A stretch of 64,000 nt of DNA. Origin: CAYWFF01 sp964458085. GTDB lineage: Bacteria; Patescibacteriota; Microgenomatia; UBA8517. Below, in pieces: positions 42,074-50,849 of the stretch (the first letter of the stretch is position 1; every line of letters starts with the position of its first letter). Position numbers and translations under genes: made by a program. The notes under the pieces were generated by a model. The model made no database searches and was not told the origin of the DNA. It saw only the letters and a list, made by a program, of their open reading frames with translations. The stretch covers positions 5,715 through 69,714 of the forward strand of contig CAYWFF010000002.1 in the NCBI GenBank assembly GCA_964458085.1, given 5' to 3'.

Positions 42074-42217
42074 TTACTTAGCGTTACCTTTGATTTTGAA
42101 CATCTTGGTTCCGCAGACTTCACACACAGCTTCCATAGCCATTTTTCCGTTCTTCATGGTGACGTCTTTTGCGTCTTTCCCTTCGCGTTTCGCGCGACAT
42201 TTAACACAGTACATCAT
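42074..42217 (-). CDS. DUF5679-like zinc-ribbon miniprotein
   Basis: 47 aa, below common length cut-offs. The product has two CxxC pairs, MYCVKCRAK near the start and CEVCGTKMFKIKG near the end, separated by KDVTMKNGKMAMEAV. This is the DUF5679 pattern and should bind one zinc. A strong Shine-Dalgarno, AGGAGGTGAATGG, lies just upstream on the minus strand. It is common in CPR genomes; a role with nucleic acid or the ribosome is possible but unproven. Confidence 0.85.
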   Translation of the reverse strand: MMYCVKCRAKREGKDAKDVTMKNGKMAMEAVCEVCGTKMFKIKGNAK

Positions 42218-42258
42218 TTTCCATTCACCTCCTCTCAGTTAGGGCAGTATACCCTTCC

Positions 42259-42540
42259 TTAAGATTGCCAAATAAAGTATAGCATCACTTCAGCTGCAAT
42301 TATGATTAAGGCAAAGAGTAAACTTTTCGCAATATCTTTCTTAATGCTTGTTAATTGTGCCGATTGTGCCGATAAATTGGCATTATTAGTCTTAGTTGAG
42401 GCTGAGGGTGTATTTTCTTGGGAGCTTTTAAATTGCCTCTTGACAGTAGCCTCAGAAATGCTGTTACCAGGCTCCCAATGAATAGCACCATGATTCTTTT
42501 TTGCCTGTTCCTTTTGTTTTTTAGTTCGTCGTTTTGCCAT
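42259..42540 (-). CDS. Small basic protein with C-terminal membrane helix
   Basis: 93 aa, unrecognised. A very basic N-terminus (AKRRTKKQKEQAKKNHG), a Ser/Thr/Asn-rich linker and a C-terminal membrane helix (SLLFALIIIAAEVMLYFIW). A tail-anchored layout with a nucleic-acid-binding or ribosome-binding basic arm is one reading. A TACAAT box lies close upstream on the minus strand. It is 42 nt upstream of the DUF5679 gene, and the two may form an operon. Confidence 0.6.
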   Translation of the reverse strand: MAKRRTKKQKEQAKKNHGAIHWEPGNSISEATVKRQFKSSQENTPSASTKTNNANLSAQSAQLTSIKKDIAKSLLFALIIIAAEVMLYFIWQS

Positions 42541-42596
42541 TTTTTACAACCTCATTGTAACTGGTGGACACGAAAAGACAATAGGATTGCTGTTGC

Positions 42597-42625
42597 TTGA
42601 CAGTGAGATGGGAAGGTGCCACAAT
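42597..42625 (+). promoter_or_regulatory. Promoter of the DUF4446 gene
   Basis: TTGACA at 42597-42602 (consensus), a 17-nt spacer and CACAAT at 42620-42625. The leader would be about 26 nt. Confidence 0.6.
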
Positions 42626-42658
42626 GGCTGAGGTAAATTCGTACTCGGAATTCTTGGT

Positions 42659-43108
42659 ATGCAGCTTTCAAATATATTAGTCAGTATCATTGGTGTATGG
42701 ACACTTGTACTGAGTGTGGTTTTATGGTTAATTTATTTACGGTTTAACAAGTTAACTAAAGAGGTTCCGGAAGGTAATTTATTAAAGATTTTAGAAAAAG
42801 TAATCAAAAAAGAAGATGAAAACGAGAAAGCAATAAGCGATTTAGGAAAAGAGCTTTCAAACCAGCAATCGTTAAATTTGACTAATGTCCAAAAAGTAGG
42901 ATTGGTCCGCTATAATCCTTATAATGAAGTAGGCGGAGACCATAGTTTCTCAATTGCCCTTCTTACAGGACTTGAACACGGATTTATACTAACAGGTTTA
43001 CATGCAAGGGAGAGAACGCGTTTGTATGTCAAACCGATAAAATCCGGAAAAAGTGAATACGATCTTTCTAAGGAAGAAAAAAAAGCTTTGACTTTAGCAC
43101 TAAAATAA
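42659..43108 (+). CDS. DUF4446-family membrane protein
   Basis: 149 aa. One N-terminal membrane helix, a coiled-coil linker and a small domain with QKVGLVRYNPYNEVGGDHSF and LHARERTRLYVKPIKSGKS, the diagnostic DUF4446 motifs. The family is widespread in Firmicutes and CPR bacteria and its role is unknown. It is followed after 6 nt by a DUF3048 gene. Confidence 0.88.
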   Translation: MQLSNILVSIIGVWTLVLSVVLWLIYLRFNKLTKEVPEGNLLKILEKVIKKEDENEKAISDLGKELSNQQSLNLTNVQKVGLVRYNPYNEVGGDHSFSIALLTGLEHGFILTGLHARERTRLYVKPIKSGKSEYDLSKEEKKALTLALK

Positions 43109-43114
43109 ATAATT

Positions 43115-44326
43115 ATGGTAAACGGATCTAAAAAACTAATGGTTTTAACGACCTTTCTTGGGTTGTATCTTCTGTCAAGCGGTTTGTCCTACGCAGTTTT
43201 TTCTTATCTTAAAGCCGATCCTTCAGGAGGCTTTGCTTCCGAAAATGTTAGCGAAAATAGATCACGTATAGACCCGTCTCTTCCCAAAACTGAAATTTGT
43301 CCCCTAAACGGTGCAATGTACAGTAAGCCCGAGAAAGATATCTGGGAAACCCGCAGACCCATTGCTGCCGTAATTGAAAACCATCTTGATTCCCGACCTC
43401 AGTCCGGTTTATCTAAAGCAGATATCGTATACGAAATAGTTGCAGAAGGCGGAATAACAAGGTTTCTGTCTATCTTTTACTGCGGTGCCGCTGCTGAAGA
43501 AGTGAAGATTGCTCCTGTTCGAAGTGCGAGGGTTTATTTAGTCAATTGGGCAGCGGAGTACGGTAAATCTCCTATTTTTGTTCATATCGGAGGAGCGAAT
43601 AATATTTGCAATAATTGTCCCGGAGGAGTAAAACCCAGAGGTCAAACTGCCCGTGAAGTTGATGCGTTTCAACTATTAAGTACTATGGGTTGGAGATATG
43701 CTAAAGGTAATGATTTTGACGGCGGAACAAATATCGGTTATCCGGTTATCGTACGGGACCAATTCAGATTGGGAGATAAGGCTGCCTGGGAACATTCTGT
43801 AGTAGGTTTCACGGATAAGATTTTTGATGAAGCAAAGGAGAGGGGTTTCGGAGCAACGGACGAAGACGGAAAAGCATGGGATGCTGCATTTACCGATTGG
43901 AAATTCACTGACGGAAAAGCAGCTAATTCTCCGGATTATGATTCCGTATCGTTCGCTTTTAGTAACAACAGTGACTATAATGTCACTTGGAATTACGATA
44001 AAGCCGCAAATAACTACAAAAGGGAGAATGGCGGTAAACCCCACATTGATAATGAAACCAAAGAGCAGATTACTGCCCAAAATGTTGTTATAATGCAGGT
44101 AACAGAACGCGGTCCGGTAGATGAGGAAAAGCACATGTTTTATGAGACCATAGGTTCAGGAGATGCCCTCATCTTTCAAAACGGTGAAGTTATAAAGGGT
44201 ACATGGAAAAAAACACGTGCGACTGCCCGGACAGTATTCTCTGACGCAAGTGGTAGGGAGATAAGTTTTGTTCGTGGTCCGATTTGGATCGAAGCGGTTG
44301 CAGATGACAATAAAATTACATACTAA
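43115..44326 (+). CDS. DUF3048-domain protein (YerB-like)
   Basis: 403 aa. After an N-terminal membrane helix comes the first DUF3048 block: RRPIAAVIENHLDSRPQSGL, KADIVYEIVAEGGITRFLSI and PVRSARVYLVNWA. The C-terminal block has VVIMQVTERGPV and a beta-rich end, ISFVRGPIWIEAV. B. subtilis YerB is a lipoprotein of this family linked to cell-wall metabolism. Here the protein appears membrane-anchored without a lipobox. Function is not established. Confidence 0.88.
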   Translation: MVNGSKKLMVLTTFLGLYLLSSGLSYAVFSYLKADPSGGFASENVSENRSRIDPSLPKTEICPLNGAMYSKPEKDIWETRRPIAAVIENHLDSRPQSGLSKADIVYEIVAEGGITRFLSIFYCGAAAEEVKIAPVRSARVYLVNWAAEYGKSPIFVHIGGANNICNNCPGGVKPRGQTAREVDAFQLLSTMGWRYAKGNDFDGGTNIGYPVIVRDQFRLGDKAAWEHSVVGFTDKIFDEAKERGFGATDEDGKAWDAAFTDWKFTDGKAANSPDYDSVSFAFSNNSDYNVTWNYDKAANNYKRENGGKPHIDNETKEQITAQNVVIMQVTERGPVDEEKHMFYETIGSGDALIFQNGEVIKGTWKKTRATARTVFSDASGREISFVRGPIWIEAVADDNKITY

Positions 44327-44349
44327 ATCTCCTGCCCTTCACTCTATCA

Positions 44350-44934
44350 ATGGCTGAATTAAGCGACATTATTACTTCAAAAGTCCGTATAAAAATACTT
44401 GAACTTTTCCTGTCTGATACATCTGAGATGTATCACGTTAGGGGAATTGTCAGGGAGGTTAAAGAAGAAATCAATGCTGTCAGGCGTGAGCTGGAGCGAA
44501 TGGATAAAGCAGGAATTCTTAAAAGAGAAAACAGGGGGAATCGATTATATTATTGGCCGCGAGCTGATTATCCTTTTTTTGGAGACCTTATCGGGATAGT
44601 TGCCAAAACAACCGGACTCGGAGCAGAAATTATTGCAAACAAAAATAAAATCGGCAAAGTCGGTTATGTTATGTTTTCAGGCAGATTTGTTAGGAAGAAA
44701 ACGAGGAAGCGGGAAGACGATGTTGATATATTGCTAGTTGGAGACGTTCTCATTCCTGAATTGGCAGCTATTATTCGAAAAGAGGAATCGAAACGGGGGA
44801 AAGAGATAAACTATACTGTAATGAGCAGGGAAGAATTGGATTTCCGAAAGAAAAGACGTGACCCGTTCCTTTTGGGAATTCTCGCAGGCAGCCGCACCAT
44901 GATAATTGGAGATGAAGAAGACTTAGTCGGATAA
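44350..44934 (+). CDS. Winged-helix protein with nucleotidyltransferase-like domain
   Basis: 194 aa. The first roughly 75 residues form a winged helix (SKVRIKILELFLSDTSEMYH, AVRRELERMDKAGILKREN, NRLYYW), as in ArsR/PadR-type regulators. The remainder resembles an MNT-type nucleotidyltransferase core, with DDVDILLVGDV holding the Asp pair. Similar HTH-NTase proteins are common in CPR genomes and archaea. It may regulate the following secDF genes (4 nt apart) or another target; unknown. Confidence 0.7.
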   Translation: MAELSDIITSKVRIKILELFLSDTSEMYHVRGIVREVKEEINAVRRELERMDKAGILKRENRGNRLYYWPRADYPFFGDLIGIVAKTTGLGAEIIANKNKIGKVGYVMFSGRFVRKKTRKREDDVDILLVGDVLIPELAAIIRKEESKRGKEINYTVMSREELDFRKKRRDPFLLGILAGSRTMIIGDEEDLVG

Positions 44935-44938
44935 CCCC

Positions 44939-46282
44939 ATGAAAAAGCCTCTTTTAAAAGTACTTATAATTTTTTTTGCTACACTAGTTGCGGGTTATAT
45001 AAGTTTACCTAAAAGCGTACCTATAAAATTTTCAATGTTTGGAGCAAAATTCGATACCGTCTATACCAGAAAAGATTTGAATTTTAGTATCGGAAGTTTT
45101 TCTTTAAGCAAACAGTTTGATCTGATATTGGGACTGGACCTTGCGGGAGGCAGTCATTTAGTTTTTGAAGCCGATACGGGTGGCATTGACAGCAGTAAAA
45201 AAACTGAAGCGATCCAGTCCGTACGAAATGTCATTGAAAGACGCGTGAACCTTTTTGGGGTATCTGAACCCAATATACAAGTTTCGTCTTTCGAAGGGAA
45301 AGACAGAATTTTAGTAGAGTTACCGGGAGTTCGCGACACCGAAGAGGCGGTTGGTTTAATCGGTAAAACCGCGCAATTGGTGTTTGCAGAAATCGGAACG
45401 GAAGAAACTCCCGGAATTATACCTACCGATCTGACTGGGGGGGATTTGGAGCAAGCAGAGGTTGTATTTGATCAGACTACCGGAAATCCCGCAGTCTCTC
45501 TATCGTTTAGCGATGAGGGGGCAATAAAGTTTGCCGACATTACTGAACGCAACATCGGAAAACCTGTTGCGATTATGCTTGATGATGAAGTTGTTTCCGC
45601 TCCTCAAGTATCAGATAAAATTACAGGCGGTTTTGCACAAATAAGCGGTGAGTTTACTCTTGAAGAAGCCAGACAACTTGCAATTCAGCTAAACGCCGGA
45701 GCACTTCCGGTTCCGGTGAATTTGGTAGAACAGAGAACTGTTGGTGCAACGCTCGGAGCAGAGTCGGTTGCACGGAGTATCAGAGCAGGATTAATCGGTT
45801 TGGGAATGGTTTTAGTATTTATGGTTCTTATCTATGGCAAACTGGGGATAATTGCAAGCATTGCGTTACTAATTTTTGGCATTATAACTCTCGCTCTTTA
45901 TAAATTGATTCCGGTCGTGTTAACGCTTCCCGGGATCGCAGGCTTTTTACTATCCGTCGGAATGGCTGTCGACTCTAATATTCTTATTTTTGAAAGGTTT
46001 AAAGAAGAACGCCAGCGTAGGGATTTTCGTAATGCTTTGGAAGTCTCATTCGGACGTGCTTGGGATTCTATACGTGATGCAAATATCGCAACTTTGGTTA
46101 CTGCATTTATTCTTGCAAATCCATTGGACTTTTCTTTTCTTCACACCTCAGGTCCCGTCAGGGGATTTGCAATTACTTTGGCATTGGGAATAGTTGTCAG
46201 TATGTTTACGGGAATTGTTGTTTCCAGGAATTTACTGCGGGTTTTAGTTACTGAAAGAAAGCGAGATAAGAAAAATGATTGA
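44939..46282 (+). CDS. secD: Protein translocase subunit SecD
   Basis: 447 aa. N-terminal membrane helix, the P1 region with LGLDLAGGSHLVFEADTGG, the P4-like head, and six-helix C-terminal half with SVGMAVDSNILIFERFKEER. SecDF uses the proton gradient to pull exported proteins through SecYEG. The large P1 domain seems somewhat reduced compared with E. coli SecD (615 aa) but matches shorter Gram-positive and CPR forms. secF overlaps by 8 nt. Confidence 0.95.
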   Translation: MKKPLLKVLIIFFATLVAGYISLPKSVPIKFSMFGAKFDTVYTRKDLNFSIGSFSLSKQFDLILGLDLAGGSHLVFEADTGGIDSSKKTEAIQSVRNVIERRVNLFGVSEPNIQVSSFEGKDRILVELPGVRDTEEAVGLIGKTAQLVFAEIGTEETPGIIPTDLTGGDLEQAEVVFDQTTGNPAVSLSFSDEGAIKFADITERNIGKPVAIMLDDEVVSAPQVSDKITGGFAQISGEFTLEEARQLAIQLNAGALPVPVNLVEQRTVGATLGAESVARSIRAGLIGLGMVLVFMVLIYGKLGIIASIALLIFGIITLALYKLIPVVLTLPGIAGFLLSVGMAVDSNILIFERFKEERQRRDFRNALEVSFGRAWDSIRDANIATLVTAFILANPLDFSFLHTSGPVRGFAITLALGIVVSMFTGIVVSRNLLRVLVTERKRDKKND

Positions 46283-47147
46283 TTGGTTGAAATATAAAAA
46301 AATTACTTTGGCGCTGTCTTTTGTGATGATTGTTGTTAGCACAATAAGTCTCACCCTTTGGGGGCTTCGGCTTGGTGTGGATTTTCGCGGAGGGACTATT
46401 ATTGAATATGCATTTAGCAGGGAAGTGTCAACTGAAGATTTAACTAAAGTAATAACCGAAACAGGTTTAGATGTAGCTTCAATTCAGAAAACAAGCGACA
46501 ATACTTATCTTTTACGTTTTCCGCCGTTTAGCGGAGAAGAAAAAGAAACAGTCAGAGGAGCCGTGGAAAGCTATGCTGGGGAGCTGGAAGAACGCCGATT
46601 TGAAACAGTAGGACCTTCCATTGGTCCGGAACTTATTAAAAAAACCGTTTATGCGATAGCATTTGCAACTGGTGCAATACTTCTCTGGATTGCTTATCAA
46701 TTTAAAAGTATTAAATACGGCACTTCCGCAATTCTTGCAATGCTCCATGACACATTTATTTTAGTCGGCGTTTATTCTTTACTTGGTCACTTAATGCAAG
46801 TAGAAATAGACTTTTTATTTGTTACAGCGTTGCTGACTATACTTTCCTTTTCTGTACACGATACCATTGTTGTGTATGATCGGGTTCGTGAAACCCAGAA
46901 AAAAGAAGGCGGAGATATTTCCATTTTGGCCAACCGGGCAATTACAGAAACCATGGTTCGGTCATTAAATAATTCCTTTACTATTATATTTATGTTGGTT
47001 GCTTTGGTACTTCTGGGGGGTACAACTGTGCAGTGGTTTGCACTAGCTCTGTTAGTGGGAACGGTTTTAGGAACTTACTCTTCACCTTTTGTGGCTGTCC
47101 CATTTTTAGTTATGTGGTCGCAGTTTGAAAACAAAAAAAATAAATGA
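46275..47147 (+). CDS. secF: Protein translocase subunit SecF
   Basis: 290 aa. LGVDFRGGTIIEYAF at the N-terminus, SIGPELIKKTVYAIAFATG at the first helix pair and SVHDTIVVYDRVRETQKKEG in the fourth helix region are the SecF signatures, together with RSLNNSFTIIFMLVALVL. It pairs with SecD in the membrane. The nuclease gene follows with a 4-nt overlap. Confidence 0.95.
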   Translation: MIDWLKYKKITLALSFVMIVVSTISLTLWGLRLGVDFRGGTIIEYAFSREVSTEDLTKVITETGLDVASIQKTSDNTYLLRFPPFSGEEKETVRGAVESYAGELEERRFETVGPSIGPELIKKTVYAIAFATGAILLWIAYQFKSIKYGTSAILAMLHDTFILVGVYSLLGHLMQVEIDFLFVTALLTILSFSVHDTIVVYDRVRETQKKEGGDISILANRAITETMVRSLNNSFTIIFMLVALVLLGGTTVQWFALALLVGTVLGTYSSPFVAVPFLVMWSQFENKKNK

Positions 47148-47701
47148 AGAAAAAAACTGCCTTTTTTGCAATTGCTTCACAAGTACTTATTCTTGCTTTT
47201 TTTGTTCTGACACAAACTTTTACCAGTATTTCACCAGAAATATTGGAACCATTTATCACTCCTTTTTTTCCTACAGGGGAGACTTTGGGAAGTAGTAATG
47301 AGGATTCTTTGGTGGTAAGTAAAGTAATCGATGGCGATACAATAGAACTATTAAACGGTCAAAAGGTGCGCTATATTGGCATTGATACTCCTGAAACCAA
47401 TAGCCCGCAAAAGAAAAATGAGTGTTTCGCTAGTGAAGCAAAAAATAAAAACAGGGAATTGGTAGAAGATAAATTTGTCAGGCTGGAGAAAGACGTCTCA
47501 GAAACCGATCGCTACGGAAGACTTTTGCGCTATGTTTATATTGATGATGTGATGGTAAATGAAGTCTTAGTTTCCGAAGGATATGCTGTTTCTGCAACTT
47601 TTCCTCCGGACGTTAAGTATCAGGAAAAATTCCGTTTAGCAGAGCAGCAAGCAAGGAAAGAAAACAAGGGACTATGGAGTACCTGCAGTGTTTTAGAGTG
47701 A
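47144..47701 (+). CDS. Exported staphylococcal-nuclease-like thermonuclease
   Basis: 185 aa. An N-terminal signal anchor is followed by the SNase fold: VVSKVIDGDTIELLNGQKVR, YIGIDTPETNSPQ and DRYGRLLRYVY, with YAVSATFPPDVKYQEKFRLA and the final NKGLWS. The catalytic Arg-Glu-Arg set (R in VRYIG, E in TPETN, R in YGRLL) is intact. It degrades extracellular DNA and RNA, which fits a bacterium that salvages nucleotides and carries pili and comM. It overlaps secF by 4 nt. Confidence 0.93.
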   Translation: MKKKTAFFAIASQVLILAFFVLTQTFTSISPEILEPFITPFFPTGETLGSSNEDSLVVSKVIDGDTIELLNGQKVRYIGIDTPETNSPQKKNECFASEAKNKNRELVEDKFVRLEKDVSETDRYGRLLRYVYIDDVMVNEVLVSEGYAVSATFPPDVKYQEKFRLAEQQARKENKGLWSTCSVLE

Positions 47702-49066
47702 AATTTCTTTAAGCCTTCTAAGTAACTCTTGTCGTTTATTTTCAATCTTTTTTGCAACTACTTCATCAAATAATTCATTTAATAATTCTCCAACCTTTGG
47801 CCCGGGGGAAAGTTTTAGCTCTTTCATCACCTCATGTCCTGTGATTTTTAAGTCATGTACGGTAAAAGGCTGCTTTTGCACTTCAGTTAAGCGTTCTTTA
47901 AATTCATCCAATCTCCATGAAGTTTCTGAAGCTCCGCCACCCAGTCTGTCACCTACCCTTAGGTCAAGCATGTCAGCTAAATTTTCTTTGCCTACATTTC
48001 GGATAAAGCGCCTGATCGCGGAGTCGGTCTGCCGCTCATCAACTGTAAATTGATGAAAGCGAACAAGAGTAACTAATTTTTCCTTTTGTTTATTGGAAAG
48101 CCTTAATCGATCTGCAATTCTTCTGGCAATTTTGGTACTAACCATTTCATGGTTATAAAAAGTTATTACACCGCTTTCCAGTTTTTTATAAGTCAGGGGT
48201 TTGCCGATATCATGTATCAGACATGCAAATCTGACTATTGGGTTGGTTGCGGGACAAAACTTTAAAGAAAGTAAACTGTGAGTTCCAACATCGTGAATAT
48301 GATGTCTGCCGGGAGACTTTTGATCAACGCCGAATGTTTTTTCAAGTTCCGGTAATATTTCCTGCATCAAATGGCTTTCCCGGAAAAGAAGCATGCCTTC
48401 ATAAGGATGGGCTGAAGCAAGAGTTTTTAGAAGTTCGTCCCGAACACGTTCTTTTGCAATTTTATGGATGAGCGCAGCATTTGTCTGAATCGCTTCAAGA
48501 GTTTCTGGCTCTATAACAAAGTCAAGCTCTGCAGCAATTCTAATTGCCCGCATCATACGGAGAGCATCTTCTTGGAATCTCTCCTGCGGGTCTCCTACTG
48601 CTCTTATTAATTTTTTTTCCAGATCCTTTTGACCTTCATATAAATCAATAAGTTCGAATTCGTATATTTTATCCTGCGGTTTTAGGGCCATCGCGTTTAT
48701 TGTAAAGTCGCGCCTTTTCAGGTCTTCTGCCAAAGTTTTCCCCCAAGAAATTTCATCCGGTCTCCTGGAGTCGGAATAACCGTGTTCAGTTCGAAAAGTT
48801 GTAATTTCGAATGGCCTACCGCTTTCACTTGCTATGCCAACTGTTCCGTAGGCATTGTCATAAAATGCCTCAGGAAACAACTTCACCAATTCCTCAGGAG
48901 TTGCGTTTGATGTCAGGTCCCAATCATACACATCTTTTTTCAGAATAACATCTCTTACTGCACCGCCTACAATATAAATTTCAAATCCAGCCTTCTGAAC
49001 TTTTTCAATAATTGTATTTACTTCCACCGGAACATTTACTTTCATTCTGGGTTTATTATACTTCAT
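47693..49066 (-). CDS. cca: CCA tRNA nucleotidyltransferase with HD domain
   Basis: 457 aa. The class II nucleotidyltransferase head has IYIVGGAVRDVILKKDVYDW with the DxD-like metal site, RTEHGY and RRDFTINAMAL, and DPQERFQEDALRMMRAIRIA. A C-terminal HD domain, RFACLIHDIGKPLT and FYNHE, adds phosphohydrolase capacity. It adds or repairs the CCA end of tRNAs. The stop overlaps the convergent nuclease gene by 9 nt. Length fits the HD-containing group. Confidence 0.93.
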   Translation of the reverse strand: MKYNKPRMKVNVPVEVNTIIEKVQKAGFEIYIVGGAVRDVILKKDVYDWDLTSNATPEELVKLFPEAFYDNAYGTVGIASESGRPFEITTFRTEHGYSDSRRPDEISWGKTLAEDLKRRDFTINAMALKPQDKIYEFELIDLYEGQKDLEKKLIRAVGDPQERFQEDALRMMRAIRIAAELDFVIEPETLEAIQTNAALIHKIAKERVRDELLKTLASAHPYEGMLLFRESHLMQEILPELEKTFGVDQKSPGRHHIHDVGTHSLLSLKFCPATNPIVRFACLIHDIGKPLTYKKLESGVITFYNHEMVSTKIARRIADRLRLSNKQKEKLVTLVRFHQFTVDERQTDSAIRRFIRNVGKENLADMLDLRVGDRLGGGASETSWRLDEFKERLTEVQKQPFTVHDLKITGHEVMKELKLSPGPKVGELLNELFDEVVAKKIENKRQELLRRLKEISL

Positions 49067-49087
49067 TAAGAGAATGAAAGGATAATT

Positions 49088-50785
49088 ATGAAAAAACCTA
49101 AATTAGAAACTGTCAGTGGTGCCAAATGGGAGATGGTGTCAAAAAAAACACCTGAGTCCGAAGAACAAATTTTAAAAATACTGCTTGCAAACCGCGGTCT
49201 TACCACCAAGAAAGCTCAAGAAGATTTTTTTAATCCGCCTCACCCGAATGATCTCACTTTAGAGGATGTTGAATTAAAAAGTGAGTCTATAAAAAAAGCG
49301 ATAAAAAGAATAAGGGTGGCACTACAAAATAAGGAAAAGGTGATAGTTTTCGGGGATTATGATGCTGACGGCATTACCGCTTCAGGAGTTTTATGGGAAA
49401 CACTTTACTCTTTAGGTTTATCAGTAAAGCCATATTTACCCGACAGGTTTACTGAAGGCTATGGCATAAAATCTGATGCCATAAAAAAGCTCAAAGATAG
49501 CGAAGATATTTCACTTATTATTACAGTAGACAACGGCATTGTAGCTCATGAAGCGATTGCGGAAGCTCAAAGTTTAGGCATAGATGTAATTATTACAGAT
49601 CATCACCAGCCTGCGGAAATTTACCCTGAAGCTTACGCAGTTATTCATTCAACTGCCATAGGCGGTGCAGCAGTTGCCTGGTTTTTTGCCAGAGAAATAC
49701 GCCGTGTTTTAAAAATTTCTGATGATAAACTTCCTTTTGGTGATGCATTGGAGCTTGCAGCTATAGGAACAATTGCTGACCAAATTCCTTTAATTGGTCC
49801 TAATCGCTCTATAGTAAAACATGGACTAACTGCGATTAATAAAAGTAAAAGAGTGGGTCTGCAACATATATTTACTGAATCACAATTAACCTCAGGAGCA
49901 ATTACCTGCTATGACATTGGTTTTATTGTGGCTCCACGAATTAATGCTATGGGTAGATTGGAACACGGTATGGATTCACTGCGACTTTTATGTACTCCTG
50001 ATCCTAAACGAGCAAGACAATTATCTTTAGTTTTAGGAAAAACAAATAAAGAACGTCAAATGGTGGTTGAAAAGGTTTTAACGGAAGCAAAAATCATTGC
50101 CGGTAAAACAGATTGGTCCGGTGGAGTAATAGTTGTTGCGCACGAGTCTTTTCATGAAGGTGTAATAGGGCTTGCTGCAGGTAAGCTTGTTGAAAATTAC
50201 CACCTTCCTGCAATCGTTTTATCAAAAGGCGATACCCTCTCCAAAGCATCTGCACGATCAATTACCGGTTTTAATATAATTGACGCAATTCGAGCAACAG
50301 GGGATTTAATTGTCGGAGGCGGAGGTCATCCTATGGCCGCTGGTTTTACAATTGAAACAGCCAAAATCGACACTTTCATTGCAAAATTAAATGAGATAGC
50401 CAAGCAACTCCTCACGGCCGATATTCTTACAAAGCGCAAAAAAATTGACCTTGCCATACCTTTTTCTGCAATTACAGATTCATTAGTTTCTAAACTTAAC
50501 GAATTCGAACCGGTTGGTTTGGGCAATCCAACGCCAACTTTTGTAACTGACAATGTCGGAGTTTTGGATATAAGATCTGTTGGCCGGGAAAATAAACATT
50601 TAAAATTAAAACTTATACATGGTGAAACTCTAGTTGATGCAATCGGTTTTAATTTGGGTTCAGTATTTCCCAAAATTACACCAGAAACCAAACTTTCAGT
50701 TGTATATTCTGTTGAAGAAAATGTATGGAACGGCAACGTTAATTTACAACTGAAAATCCGTGATATTGGTTTTCAGGCTAAATAG
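49088..50785 (+). CDS. recJ: Single-stranded-DNA exonuclease RecJ
   Basis: 565 aa, the core RecJ length. DHH domain motifs: VIVFGDYDADGITASGVLWE, IITVDNGIVAHEAI and IITDHHQP (DHH near 171). DHHA1 motif GGGGHPMAAGFTI, then an OB-fold C-terminus. RecJ degrades single-stranded DNA 5' to 3' in recombination and mismatch repair. It is divergent from cca with only 21 nt between the two starts, so the promoters overlap. Confidence 0.95.
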   Translation: MKKPKLETVSGAKWEMVSKKTPESEEQILKILLANRGLTTKKAQEDFFNPPHPNDLTLEDVELKSESIKKAIKRIRVALQNKEKVIVFGDYDADGITASGVLWETLYSLGLSVKPYLPDRFTEGYGIKSDAIKKLKDSEDISLIITVDNGIVAHEAIAEAQSLGIDVIITDHHQPAEIYPEAYAVIHSTAIGGAAVAWFFAREIRRVLKISDDKLPFGDALELAAIGTIADQIPLIGPNRSIVKHGLTAINKSKRVGLQHIFTESQLTSGAITCYDIGFIVAPRINAMGRLEHGMDSLRLLCTPDPKRARQLSLVLGKTNKERQMVVEKVLTEAKIIAGKTDWSGGVIVVAHESFHEGVIGLAAGKLVENYHLPAIVLSKGDTLSKASARSITGFNIIDAIRATGDLIVGGGGHPMAAGFTIETAKIDTFIAKLNEIAKQLLTADILTKRKKIDLAIPFSAITDSLVSKLNEFEPVGLGNPTPTFVTDNVGVLDIRSVGRENKHLKLKLIHGETLVDAIGFNLGSVFPKITPETKLSVVYSVEENVWNGNVNLQLKIRDIGFQAK

Positions 50786-50831
50786 TTTATAATTGCTCAA
50801 GTAAATTCTGATCGTAAGATCGTAATTTGCT

Positions 50832-50837
50832 TATACT
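50832..50837 (+). promoter_or_regulatory. -10 box of relA
   Basis: TATACT ends 12 nt before the relA ATG at 50850, predicting a leader of about 5 nt. Upstream lies a GATCGTAAGATC palindrome (about 50808-50821) of unknown meaning. Confidence 0.5.
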
Positions 50838-50849
50838 TCTTGAACCCTA

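Noticed and set aside
43676..44134. Open frame of 152 codons on the minus strand
   Set aside because: It lies wholly inside the DUF3048 gene, whose motifs are clear; composition is not protein-like.
50326..50736. Open frame of 136 codons on the minus strand
   Set aside because: Inside recJ and without ribosome site or recognisable motif.
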